Origin: Steinernema hermaphroditum
Lineage: Eukaryota; Nematoda; Chromadorea; Rhabditida; Steinernematidae
Assembly: GCA_030435675.1 (NCBI GenBank)
Contig: CM059623.1
Location: 1,700,012-1,764,011 of the forward strand
DNA length: 64,000 nt
Reading direction: 5' to 3'
In this document: piece by piece, positions 8,197 to 19,041 of the stretch
How the letters are laid out: each line of letters begins with the position of its first letter
How positions within the stretch are numbered: position 1 is the stretch's first letter
The notes under the pieces: generated by a model
The model's database searches: none
What the model was told of the DNA's origin: nothing
What the model saw: only the letters and a program-made list of their open reading frames with translations
Program-made: the position numbers and the translations under genes

Positions 8197-10890
8197 ATGT
8201 CCTCCAACAAGCACGAGCTCGACGAAGAAGAGCTTCTTCTTGGCGAACCCTGCGGCACCGTGGATTTAGGCGATATCGATGAAGACGCTCTTTTTAATGA
8301 CCATTTTGACTTGAAGTCCACGGACAGAAAGTGCGATTTGACCGAAGAGGAACTGCTCTTTTCGGACGACGATTTGGACCATCATAAATTAGCACCGGCT
8401 GCTGTAGACCACTCGTTCTCGAAAGACGACGAGTTAGACTACGATGAGGATATTATATTGGATGCTGCTTCTGTAAAGGAAGAACCTCCAAAAGAGGAGC
8501 CAATAGTAGAGGAGCCCCCGAAAGATGTAAGTTACCGCAGACCCCACCTTCCCAACGACCTCGTTGACTTTCCCAGTCCCATCTTAAATTCTCTTTCCAT
8601 GCTTGGTAGCTGATAGTGTGTTGTTGCCTAACCATCTTCTCTCTCTGAGTTCCATGAATCGGGAAGCCATCCCTATTTCTCGGCTCTTACGGTGTAATTG
8701 TGTCGTTTGGAAACCACATAATGTCTTGCCAGTCGAAAAGGAAAAGTCTCTCTTTTGACCGTATGTGTTATATTTCTTATATATGAGATATATGAGGGCT
8801 GTCTTGAAGTCCACAGCAGACACATTCTCTTCTATTTTCCCATTGGCCCACGAGCTGCTGGCCTGAATCGATATAAGGCTCTGTGTACCCTCGAAAAATT
8901 CGACCAACCTGTATGCATATCGTCACTCTGTCTTATATTCTATACAAACCTATTTGGACCTATTTGCAGCTTTAATAATTTTCTGCTATCAACCATGACC
9001 ACAAACCTTAGACTGCCTAAATAAGCCCAGTTTCATCACTCTCTCCAACATGGTTCCTTATGTATCTTTATGAAGTTTTTGGTGATTTTACCCTTAAAGA
9101 TGAGAAACTCCAAAATGCCGCTGGGACCGTTGTGTTCATCGTTATGCTATTTAATAAATAACATGATAAAGCGCTGACATCAAGAACGTATGTATATGAA
9201 CGTGGTCGTGTGAAACGAGTGGTGGTCCTAACACGTGCGCTTGATTTAGGCCGAAGTGATAAAGGACGAAAAGAAAGAGGAGAAACCGTCGAATCAGCGG
9301 CAACGAATCAAAGCACCATCGCCTCTTCCTGAAGACAAACCTCAGCATCGAGATGGCCATTGCAGTAGCAGCAACAAGTCCGCACCACCACGAGATAGTC
9401 GGCCGCGTCACGGACCTAAGATCCATGTTAATCCGAACTTTCAAGGAAGAAACGTTGTGAGAGGTAAGAGTCAATGAAAATGTTTGTATATAATGGATTC
9501 CTCGTAGGTCCAATGCCCGTGGGTCCTCCGCCAATAGTGGGAAATCCAGTTCTGAACGTCGCCAACTCGATAATCCAGAGCCAGTTGGCCAGCATGGCAG
9601 GAATGGCCCATCTTCGTCCTTCGGGCCCCGTCCCACTTATGTCCCTTCGACCGTCGCCAAATCAACCACCACCCCGGCCTCAAGTATACCTTCGACCTGC
9701 CATTCCGCAGAATCAAGGCTACAGTATGGGAGTGCCCGGAATGCAGCCTCCGATGCAACAAGTTCGGCTTTCCCTTCCGCCACAACCTCAGCCTCCTATG
9801 GGCGCGCCGTTTGGTGGACCCATTATGCAGCGACCTCCTTACGTGACTGGACCCCCGCCGTCTGGACCAGCGCTCGGGCCGCCACCTGGACCTGCGCCCA
9901 GTTCGGTTCGGCATAACTGGAACGACGATGTCAATCAGTTCTTGATGAGAATGAACCAATCAAACGGTAGGTCGCACATTCATAAAACGAACCTCAAATA
10001 TGTCGGTTCAGCCATGTCCCAGCCGACTTCGATGCCCATGCTACCTGAACGCTCGCGATCACCTCGTCGATCTTCTCGGAACCGTCGTCATCGCGATACA
10101 CGACGCCGCTCCTCCAGACGTCGAGCGCGCCACTCTTCGTCTCGATCGCGCTCCAGAAGCCCTTCACGTTCCATGAGTTCCTCCAGAAGCTACTCCCGCT
10201 CCGTCAGCTCATACAGTAGTCTGTCCAGATCGCCCAGTCGCTCTCGATCGCCCCGAGAACGGAGCTACCGTTCGCAGCTCCCTATGGGATCGCAGCAGCC
10301 TGACCGAGATCCTGGCGGCTATATGCCTAAAGGTCGCCGATCGGGCGACAGAGGCAGTCGAGGAGGCAACTCGAACAGAGACCCAGATATGGACTGTGTC
10401 AAAGCGATCGGACTGGACCACGACTACATGAGCAAGCTGGAAGAGCAGAAGCGTCTTCGAGAACAAATGCTTAGGAAGAAGGAGCAGAGAAGGAACGAAA
10501 ACAGAGGCAGCCCCGGACCCTCGAAGGTTTCGAGAAGGGACCCTCCTCCACAGGACCCCCTACCGACCGACGACAAGAAGCGCACTGGACGCTCAAAGGC
10601 CTACTTGGTGGTTGTGGTAGACAATGTGGAGAGATGGCCGGCCGCTCAGCCCACAATTCAAGCCATCGCTTCAGCAACTGGAAGAATAAAGGTATCGTGT
10701 ATTTTCTGAACTCTTAGTATAGTGGGCTATTTAGAAATGTTGGCAATCAGCCTCATCCACCGTATCCATTGTCTTCCACGAACACGACAACGCAAAGCAG
10801 TTCATGATGAATCAAAATGGAAAGGTCTACGGAGGATGTCGTTTAGCCATACGCCTCGAGAAGGCTTACCTGAATTTGGCCACTGTGTGA
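8197..10890 (+). CDS. RBM33-like RNA-binding protein
   Basis: Five exons: 8197-8526, 9250-9463, 9508-9966, 10012-10691 and 10735-10890 (1,839 bases, 612 aa). Introns are 723, 44, 45 and 43 bp. The acidic N-terminus has repeated ELDEEELLLG / LTEEELLFSDDD blocks and lysine-EEPP repeats. A proline/glutamine/methionine-rich middle follows (residues ~190-330), then a dense arginine-serine tract (~350-420, RSRSRSPSRS-like). Last comes a charged segment and a C-terminal RRM-like fold split by the last intron (YLVVVVDNVERW ... VSIVFHEHDNAKQF ... YGGCRLAIRLEK). Acidic N-terminus, proline-rich middle and lone C-terminal RRM is the layout of vertebrate RBM33, which acts in nuclear mRNA export and demethylation. 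The RS tract supports a nuclear mRNA role. Orthology is inference. Confidence 0.8.
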
Positions 10891-12371
10891 CAAATATGAT
10901 ATCTATGTGCTTGTATTTCCCTATTTCTAACATGCATAAATATGTATATGAGGAAAAATGGAATGAGTTCATGTGGCTGTCTGTGAGATCCATATTTGAA
11001 TACTTAGAACGATAGCAAGGCATGTGTCATACCGTAGTCAATGGTTTTCATCTAGCTTAAGGGGAAAAAGAGGCATCAAAATTGATTCTATTACTTTTCA
11101 CGAGCGTCGAAAGCAGTACTCTAGTCGAGGTGTGGTGGCGGAGGAAAGCGGAATGGAGGGCCAGAAACGAAAGGCTGGAGATGATGGATGTCAGCACGGC
11201 GGCCCTGGTGTTCCAGTCTTTCTGGGAGCCGGGGCGATCATCATGCTGAACCATCGCTCAACTCATCCAGCAAACTTCACAAAGAGCGAGTGAACCGATC
11301 TATGAGGATAAAAACAATAGGTTCACGGGACACGCTCAATAAAAACGTCCTCCCATTACCTAGCCTACCTGTGTGACCTCAGAAAGAGATCTCATAAAAG
11401 GAAACATTGTTCGTGTTCAGTCATATCCATTGTGATTTTATACCTTCAGAACTATGCCCCTTCTTAGCATGCTAACTCCATTTAATGCCCTCATTTCCTA
11501 GGCTAATCTACGTCGGAGATGCCGTCAGGGGTAGGATCGGCTATTTACGATTGGTAATCTATATTTGCGCACTTACAGCCCCTTTCTGCTGGGTCCTTTT
11601 AATCGAGATTGCATCCTCTTAGTCACCTTGGAAGTCCTTTCCATCACGCGATCTTATTCCCTTCTTTATGAGTCTCAATCATTTAGGAAAAACGTTCGCT
11701 GAATGATATGAGCCATTTCCCAAACCAACAATCTACAGAAGAGCTAGTGGCATTTGCAGGCAATCGTGAATTATTGAATTTGATATGAAATTTGTTAGGA
11801 TAAACATGTGAAATTAATTACACGAAATGCACTCTAGGCGACTCGGGTTAATTGATGATCTGAAAATGTAAACATTTGTTAGTTGTCGAATGAACACGAA
11901 TAACAACAACAAGGGGACTTGCCCATGTGCCACAATATCGGCTTCACATCGTGTAATAGATAAATGTCAGGCTTATGAAATACTTCTCATAAATCTGGGA
12001 ATTACATCAGTGAGTCGCGCACTTGACTCTTTAGCTCAGGTCTATCAGATCCGGTTAAAGTCGACCTTTAAAGACGAAGACAAGTAGATACTTGAAAAAA
12101 AAACCTAGCTACTCTAGCTGAGGTTAGAACGGTTTCTTGGGCTTGAAGATTGCTGAAATATTTCGGCCTGCTTCGATCATTGTTCTTGTGTTCGACGGCT
12201 ACTTGAAGAGGTTAGAACGGTTTCTTGGTGCTAGCAGCTGCTAGCCGAAGTTAGGTTAAACTAGTAAGTCTATCTTCGTCGTCCGCGACCTACGTGCTCC
12301 CAAAGATTAGCCGCTGCGGACGATATTCTGGCCAATAACAACACTTACAGTGAAGCTCTGATCTCTACAAT
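10891..12371. other. Intergenic, no gene seen
   Basis: AT-rich. 11,130-11,250 resembles repeat family R2 (GGTGTTCCAG...CTGGGAGCCGGGGCGATCAT is the reverse complement of a segment near 57,430-57,470). Around 12,120-12,235 the 20-mer starting GAGGTTAGAACGG occurs twice, ~90 bp apart. Short frames here have no support. Confidence 0.5.
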
Positions 12372-12935
12372 TTAAGCAGAAAACGCTTCTACTTCAGCTC
12401 CATATGCGGTTGTAGATATTTGAGTATTTGCCCGTGATCCGTTGAGCACATCCCAAACGTGTTGAATGTTTTCACTTTTGGCTTCGAAGTTTTGAGTTTT
12501 GCACAACCACTGATCGGTGATCCTAACCATCAGATTCCTTTTTACTTTTTTGATAATGTTTTTAAGCAGCTGATCTTGATAGATCTGCCTTGAGGGTGCA
12601 ACTCTTTGGAACTTTCTATGACAGCACCTCATCGATGAGCATACAACCTCACTTGTAGGATAGGCGACGACCACGCGGATGGAGCTTAGCTTCCGAACGA
12701 ACGCAGCACCATATTCGTCAGAAGTCATGGCCGAAGCCATTCTTCGATTCATAAATTTGGTGTTTCCACAAACTTGGCTGAAGTAACGCATGAGAATGAT
12801 GACTTCCCCGAGGAATTCTGTAGATTTTATGCTGGGAAGAAGTGAATATAAATGTGGTCCGTTTCCACTCTTGGACCCAACATAACCCAGGATATAAAGC
12901 AACAAAAACAAGAAGTATCTTATGTACAAACACAA
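12372..12935 (-). CDS. Unrecognised protein, 5' end unresolved
   Basis: A 188-codon minus-strand frame ends at 12372. It opens on a non-ATG codon, with a hydrophobic run (FLFLLLYILGYVG) that would act as a signal peptide if translated. An acceptor at CCAAG before SGNGPH could instead mark an exon start, making the hydrophobic run intronic. The body is basic with scattered cysteines (CSSMRCCHRKFQ; LLKNIIKKVKRNLMVRI). No family recognised. The first internal ATG would remove about 50 residues. Confidence 0.4.
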   Translation of the reverse strand: MCLYIRYFLFLLLYILGYVGSKSGNGPHLYSLLPSIKSTEFLGEVIILMRYFSQVCGNTKFMNRRMASAMTSDEYGAAFVRKLSSIRVVVAYPTSEVVCSSMRCCHRKFQRVAPSRQIYQDQLLKNIIKKVKRNLMVRITDQWLCKTQNFEAKSENIQHVWDVLNGSRANTQISTTAYGAEVEAFSA

Positions 12936-13024
12936 AGAAAATATTACTTATTTACAAGTAAATATCAAATTCCATATCGGGTAATTTCTTGCCTCAGTCG
13001 TGGCTGTTCACCAAGTCGACACTG

Positions 13025-13159
13025 CTAGAAGCTGGCAGTATTTCGTCTCGCATAGATCTTCAACTTCCTCCGATGACGGACAACATCGCCGCGAACGATC
13101 ATTCGGTTTTGGAGTAGGGCCAGTTCCATGTCCTCGTTTGAGAACGTAATATGAATCAT
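13025..13159 (-). other. Short open frame resembling the end of an RRM domain
   Basis: 44 codons from ATG 13159 to TAG 13025, with in-frame open sequence continuing upstream. ITFSNEDMELALLQ ... RKLKIYARRN resembles the last strands of RRMs of the nuclear poly(A)-binding protein type (YIEFSDKES...IKVIPKRTN). The rest of an RRM (RNP2) is not visible upstream, so this is either the last exon of a gene with a distant 5' part or a relic. Confidence 0.25.
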
Positions 13160-14007
13160 GACGAGAGCAGCGCTACAGTGGCCAAGAAATGAGACACTCA
13201 GCAACTACCGTCTCCTTCCTTTATACCCAGAAGGCGCCGCCCCTTCCTGTTAAGACAGCATCAATTAGCCGAGAGTCTGCCCTCCACCCTCTGTCCCGGA
13301 AATCATTTGAAACACGCTATTTTCCTGTGATCTTCAATAATTCATTGCGAAGGTGAATGTATCGGAAAGGTCAGCATCTTAAGAGCAATTTCAGAAGGGG
13401 CTTTGGCAAACAAACAGAGCGATGCGTGTGGCATTTGCAACGACCATTTACTTGATGAAATACCCGAGGACGGAGCCATGCACTTTTGATTGAACTAAAA
13501 GCTGACCCGAAAATTGGAAATGAATACTGAAATGATGTCAACTGCACTGGACAGCTGGTAAATTGAATTACCGTAGTCATTTCTGTTCTTTTTGGGTCAG
13601 CTTGATCTCTATGAAGTACAGATCAACTTTGTGTAATTGGTATGACATCAGAACTGTGGATTATAGTGTTTTTATACTTAATTGACTGCAGAAGTTGGGG
13701 TCGTTTCAATGTTATAATTATGATACAGTTGTATATTATGGAGCATAAACGCAGCTGCGCGCGATTTGGCGCCCTTTAGGTGTTCAGGCTACAGTAACCC
13801 GTCGACGTTTACCGGGTTCGACGTCGCCTATGAGTCGGACTCCTCAGCAGCACTGACGCACAAGATTCAAGTGCGATATACGGTTCCCGACGGTTGGAGA
13901 TGAGCACGGATACTTGGATAATAGACGGCGCATGCTACCAACTCAGGAACAAATGGAATCGTGCGTCAGCTTTCATAAGGGGCTTACGATAAACACAGTG
14001 TATGTTA
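13160..14007. other. Intergenic, nothing seen
   Basis: No convincing exon or repeat. A 69-codon minus frame at 13371-13580 has no support. Confidence 0.4.
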
Positions 14008-14274
14008 GGGACTAGGGATGCACCGGAACGGAAACCGGAACGAACCGGAATCAGTCAGAAGGTCCGGGGTTCGAATCCACCCTCGAGCAAAACTTTTTTT
14101 ATGTACTTTTTCCGCACGTTTTTCCGCATATTTAAATTTTGCTTACGTAGAATCAGACAATCAAACAGTTTCCAGAATGTTATGTCGAGAAAATACAAAA
14201 ATAAAAAAGTTTTGCTCGCGGGTGGATTCGAACCCCGGACCTTCTGACTGATTCCGGTTCGTTCCGGTGCATCC
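14008..14274. repeat. Foldback MITE with tRNA-like B boxes in its arms
   Basis: The ends are inverted: GGGATGCACCGGAACG near 14,014 against CGTTCCGGTGCATCC ending at 14,274. The ~80-bp arms (about 14,012-14,100 and 14,205-14,274) are near-perfect complements. Each arm contains GGTTCGAATCCACCC, a pol III B-box/T-arm sequence, followed by an oligo-T run. The terminal GGGATGCACCG resembles hAT-type ends. Confidence 0.65.
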
Positions 14275-15919
14275 ATACTTTTTACTAGAAACAAACGGCA
14301 GCACCCCCCGTGAAACGGCCATCGCACCCTGCACTTGCCCCGCAAGGGCGATCGCCGCAGGATCCCATATTTTCGATAGGCTCTCTAATCCCAGACGAGT
14401 CACTTTCATAAGGCTCATCGGCAAATTTGTGTGCATTTTCGTTTTTCTTGCCACCTAGCCCCATGTAGCATCAAAATATGGCTGAATAGCAAAAAAACTG
14501 GAATTGAAGATAGGCCTTCTAGCCGGTGTAGCAGAAATTTTTTTTCAGCATATACCGCACATTTTCTTTTTTCACACTTCTCCGCAAAGACGCCTAGATA
14601 CGGTTCGCTAGTGAAACACCATGGTCTATGCAGATTACAGAATCAAGCAGCGAAGAAAGTGACGACAGCACCCCTCGTGGGTCCCGTCACGATATACTTG
14701 CTGTGTCAATTGTGGGATACAATCGCGGAAGAATTCCATGAAAACTCCAAAATTTGCATGCACCGTGTCGTTTGATCGGGGAACTTTGCGTAGATAGCTT
14801 ACAAGGGGACGGTCAATCATGCAACTCTAAGATCGACGCGAGACTAGGGGCGAACGGTAGGCCTAGATGAATGTATAAACTGTGCAAAATACTAGGTGCC
14901 CTCACGCGCTCTATGCCCGTCAAAAGAGATGCGATATGCTTTCTCACAGACGCCATATTAGTTTCTCACCGATGATTCCCAAGTGACCCAGTGTATACTT
15001 AACGAGCATCAGGTAGTCGGATTGTGATTTGTCAGACGGTTACCTTAGGTAGTATGTATGAACACTTTCCAACCCAAACAAAATTGTGAGTTTAAGTATA
15101 CACTGGGTCACTCGGGAATCATCAGTGAGAAGCGATGCTATGCTGGTGAGAAAGCCTCTTTTGACGGACATAGAGCGCGTTAGGGCACCTAGTATTTTGC
15201 ACTGTTAATACACCCACCTAGGCCTACCGTTTGCCCCTAGTCTTGTGTTGACCTTAGAGTTGCATGATTGACCGTTCCCTTGTTAGGGAAGGGACGTGAA
15301 GAGGAAAATAACTGAAAAAATCCAACGACATTTGTAGAAGGACAAAACGCGAATTTTACGTGATACATTAAGCTTTTTCGTCGTTTCTTTATTATTCAGT
15401 CATATTTTGATGCTACATGGGGCTAGGTGGCAATAAAAACGAAAATGCACGCAAATTTGCCGATGAACCTTATGAAAGTGATTCATCTGGGATTAAGGCC
15501 TGTTCATACTCGGCGGAATATTCCGCGCGCGCGGAACAAATCCATTGTAAATCGTGTTCCGCGGAATATTCCGCGCGCACGGAACACGAAAAATGTTCCG
15601 CAGGTGTTCATACTTTGTTCCGCGGAACACCGACACCACCCGCCGCGATTTTTGTTCCGCGGATCATTTTTCTTGTTCCATGGTCTGCCATGGAATTTTT
15701 CGATGTTCCGCGGAACAAATGTGTGGTCTTACAGGGATTTTGGCCGCTTTGATCAGGTCTGCTGCTAAAAGAGTGAATTGAGCTGCCATTGTTGGCCAAT
15801 GGTCATACTTGTGTGCTTCCCAAGCACTTTTGGACCTATCTGAATCGGCCTTCTCGTCACGCCGCCATGTACTCTATGTTAAATATGTACTAATGGTCAG
15901 ATGCGTTATTTAGAGGTTT

Positions 15920-16857
15920 ATGATGGATAAGTGCAGCGAAGAGATCATTCCTGGAGAAGAGGAGTTGGTGCTCGTGCGCGAAGAAAACGAACTTGATACT
16001 TCACATACACTGCCGAGAAAACGAAAGAAGAGGGATACATCCAGCATTCAGCCGTGGATTGGTACGGAATATACCGAAGACGACGTGAAACGTCTCATCA
16101 TCAAAGAAGTGCAGTCTCAAGAGTTCGTCTGGGCAGAAAGCCATCCAGACTACAAGAACACTTACAAGAAGACTGTAGTGTTTGAAAGTATTGCGAAGAG
16201 AATAAATAACGATACTGGAATGGATCTAAATGGCAAGTTCCTCGTACCGTAACTTACGCTTCTCATCTTTTTTAGGCCAGTATGTCGGAGAAACGTGGGG
16301 ACTTCTCCACAAATATTACAAGAACAACGTTAGAGGAAAGAAGCCGAAGACAGGAGATGGATTAGATGCCAGTGCGAAGACCCACTGGAAGTTCAGCGAA
16401 GATCTCTCTTTTCTGCAGGAATCAAGATCGGCAATTAAAACGTACGTCTGTCGTCTGCTCTCATGTCATTATGAGTTTTAGGCCGCGTCTCCTGCTTTCG
16501 CAGGGCTCGGTCTCCAATTACGAGTATCTCTCGCAAATTGATGTCGACACTGAAGGAATTGGAGATGATCCAGTCAGCACTGAAGGACCATCCTCGACCC
16601 AAACGGTTCAGTCATCGCACGAGCCGCATGTGCGTCGCCAGAAGAAGAGCATTGATTCTGTTGACGCCGCAATTATTTCTACTGCAGATTCGATTAAGGA
16701 GCAACTTGCACGAACTGTTACCGAAGCCACGTTTGGCCATTACGTGCAAAAGGTATTTACCGACGTCGAAGAAAAGAATCGTCGCCTCGCCGTTCAAATG
16801 AAACATGAGATTTTGGAGATTTGTAATAAGTATGAGTTGTTGTGCCTGGACATTTAG
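15920..16857 (+). CDS. Harbinger accessory protein with MADF (Myb/SANT-like) domain
   Basis: Exons 15920-16232, 16276-16441 and 16482-16857 (855 bases, 284 aa). A basic KRKKRD patch precedes the MADF domain at residues ~50-150 (DDVKRLIIKEVQSQEFVWAE, HPDYKNTYKK, then WGLLHKYYKNN after the intron). A linker rich in Ser/Thr follows, and a helical C-terminus ends in a region that could mediate protein contact. In known Harbingers the Myb-like protein binds subterminal motifs and carries the transposase into the nucleus; the palindrome clusters near both ends are natural targets. The first intron appears to use a GC donor (GCAAGT at 16233), which keeps the frame. Confidence 0.85.
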
Positions 16858-16957
16858 AAAAAATGCATTGTTTCCTATGAGCATCATTCGTTTGTGCTGT
16901 TTCTCGGACGAATACAGTTTTTTTTGTGAGAATTTAGCAATATATACATGTTTCCAG

Positions 16958-18282
16958 ATGACTCTATTCGACGCGTTCAACTACTTGGCGATGCTGAGGG
17001 AGCTCAACCGTCTAAGGAAGCTAAGAATGAAGAAGCGACGCTATTATGTGCGCCCAGCACACCTTCTTCATGAGCCAGCGCGATTCCCCTTGTTTCGAAC
17101 TTACTATCAATCAGACGATCGACGCGATCTCCAGAAGTTTCTTCGCCTATCAAGGGATGCTTTCGACGATCTACACTCTGTCCTCGAGGAGAAGATATGT
17201 AAAGCTCGAACTCATCGTTTCCCACTGTCGTCAAAAGAACGTCTTGCAGTGTTTTTAAGGTATACGAGACTTCTCTACATCCTCTAGATTATTTGCTGTT
17301 TAGATTCGCCGCTCACGAATCTAGCATACACAGCTTGGAATCTATGTTTGGAATAGGTTGCAGCACAGCGCATGCAGTAATCAAGGAAGTGACGGCAGCT
17401 ATCAATGAGCGCCTCATCTCGTGCATGCCGACGCTGTCAGAAGATTTCCTGAGAAGAAGAGCCGAAGAATTTCACGAAAAATGGAATTTTCCGCATTGTC
17501 TGGGTGCTCTGGACGGAAAACACTTTGAGGTTAAAGAACCGCCGGGCCAAGGATCTCTATACTTCAATCATTTACACTTCAATTCTATCGTCGGTCTAGC
17601 ATGGGTTGATGCCCAATATCGGTTCATACTTCTAGACATCGGTGCCCCCGGACGATGTTCCGATTCTCAAGTGAGCAACTAATTTTGGGCCTGAAGTACT
17701 AAACTAACTTAAGATTTACAACGCAAGTCCGATAGCAGAAGGATTCTTCGACGGAACCTACAGAATACCGCCACCAGCGAGGATTGGTAACTTGGAATTA
17801 CCGTTCGTCGTGGTTGCCGATCAAGGCTTCCGGTTATCCGACGTTGTCATGCGACCGTTTAATCGACGTGATGCAGCTCGCGACGAACATAAACGAGAAT
17901 TCAATAAACGACTTTCGAGGTGTGGACAAGTTGCCACTAAGCCACTATTAAGCTAGTCTTTAGAGCCCGTCGCGTGAGCGAGAATTGTTTTGGCATTCTC
18001 GTCAATCGCTTTCGTGTACTGCAGAGCCCTCTTTACATGGCAATTAGCGAAGCACAAAAGTTCGTCGCGGCCCTAGCGCTGCTCCACAATTGGATAAGAA
18101 GCCGCGAAATCGAACGAGGTGAAGAACCCGAGTATTTGGATCCCAACGCTGCGCCAATCTCTTCTTCGACGCCCTCTGAGCATCCAGCTCCCTCTTCCTC
18201 GCAAGGAATACGAACGAGAGAATTGTTTACACGCTTTTTTTCCAGTGCAGAAGGGCACATCGATTGGAACACAATTCATTGA
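16958..18282 (+). CDS. Harbinger transposase (DDE nuclease)
   Basis: Exons 16958-17259, 17304-17670, 17714-17919 and 17964-18282 (1,194 bases, 397 aa). The start follows TTTCCAG directly. Introns are 43-44 bp and preserve frame. Catalytic signatures are intact: GALDGKHF (first Asp), DIGAPGRCSDSQIY (second Asp), and ARRVSENCFGIL (Glu of the third motif). The helix-rich N-terminus (RLSRDAFDDLHSVLEEKI; FGIGCSTAHAVIKEV) matches the HTH region of the family. The C-terminal tail is Ser/Pro-rich. It would cut and paste the element at TTA/TWA targets. No inactivating change is seen. Confidence 0.92.
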
Positions 18283-18649
18283 AGTTCATTGTTTTCAGCG
18301 AAATGTTAAACGAGCTCAATATTAAAAAGTAGACACGAAACGCGTGAGGCGCCACGACAATCCTACGGTAGACGGTTGTTCCGCGCGCGCGGAACAAATG
18401 GGTGTTCATACTTTTGCGGCGAGTATGAACGGAAATTTGTTCCGCGCGCGGGGAATATTCCGTGCGCGGGGAACAAATCGGTGTTCCGCGCGTTCGACGG
18501 CATTTTTGTTCCCCGCGCGCGGAACAAAAGTATGAATGGGCCTTTAGGGAGCCTATCGAAAATATGGGATCCTGCGGCGATCGCCCTTGCGGGGCAAGTG
18601 CAGGGTGCGATGGCCGTTTCACGGGGGGTGCTGCCGTTTGTTTCTAGTA

Positions 18650-19041
18650 TACTTTTTACGTACCTTTTTATTTTGCATTGCAACTTCATGGAAAAGACAC
18701 GTCGGAAGCAAAGAAATCTCCTGTATGGAGTGAGACCGTTGGGTATGAATGGAGCCAAAACGACGTAACGGAATTTACTGATTTCCTGACACGTATACAC
18801 AAGTGCGGCAAGAAAATGGCAGTCAGGATGCCGAAGTTATGCTCAGTCATAACTGGCTGAAGGATCCGCAGTCTGTAGGAATCTGTAGGAAGGCTGAGCT
18901 GAAGGGAGCTTCGAGCCGAAGAAAGTTTGGCTTCTTCACGAAGTCGTACAAATACTCTAACAAGCCTAACCATCATTTATTACTTAGCACACCAAATATT
19001 GCATACGCCAGTAGGATAAACATAGAGAAAATACGTAATTT
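18650..19041. other. Intergenic with a short shared repeat
   Basis: About 18,880-18,945 (GGAAGGCTGAGCTGAAGGGAG ... TTTGGCTTCTTCACGAA) recurs at about 44,195-44,255 in the same orientation. No gene is seen. Confidence 0.5.

Larger units (their letters stand above)
15496..18543 (+). mobile_element. Complete PIF/Harbinger DNA transposon (3,048 bp)
   Basis: Ends AGGCCTGTTCATACT and AGTATGAATGGGCCT are inverted repeats (13 of 15 positions). They are flanked by the TTA target duplication (15493-15495 and 18544-18546) diagnostic of PIF/Harbinger. Subterminal regions at both ends carry clusters of GTTCCGCGCGCGGAAC-type palindromes. Inside, in the same orientation, are the two expected genes, a MADF/Myb-like protein and a DDE nuclease, both without stops. 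It inserted in the foldback element after that element had landed. Confidence 0.9.
14284..18648. mobile_element. Foldback/Mutator-like element split by a Harbinger insertion
   Basis: The terminal inverted repeat begins ACTAGAAACAAACGGCAGC (14284) and ends with its complement at 18648. Both sides are flanked by the direct repeat ATACTTTTT (14275-14283 and 18649-18657), a 9-bp target duplication typical of Mutator-like elements. Left-arm sequence from 14284 to ~14,985 recurs inverted at ~15,070-15,495 and 18,547-18,648. The right arm is broken at TTA by the Harbinger element at 15496-18543. Without that insert the element is about 1.3 kb, nearly all paired arms, with no gene of its own. Confidence 0.85.

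Noticed and set aside
14161..14454. Short frames across 14,000-14,460
   Set aside because: They follow the inverted arms of the foldback elements and read the same palindromic DNA on both strands.
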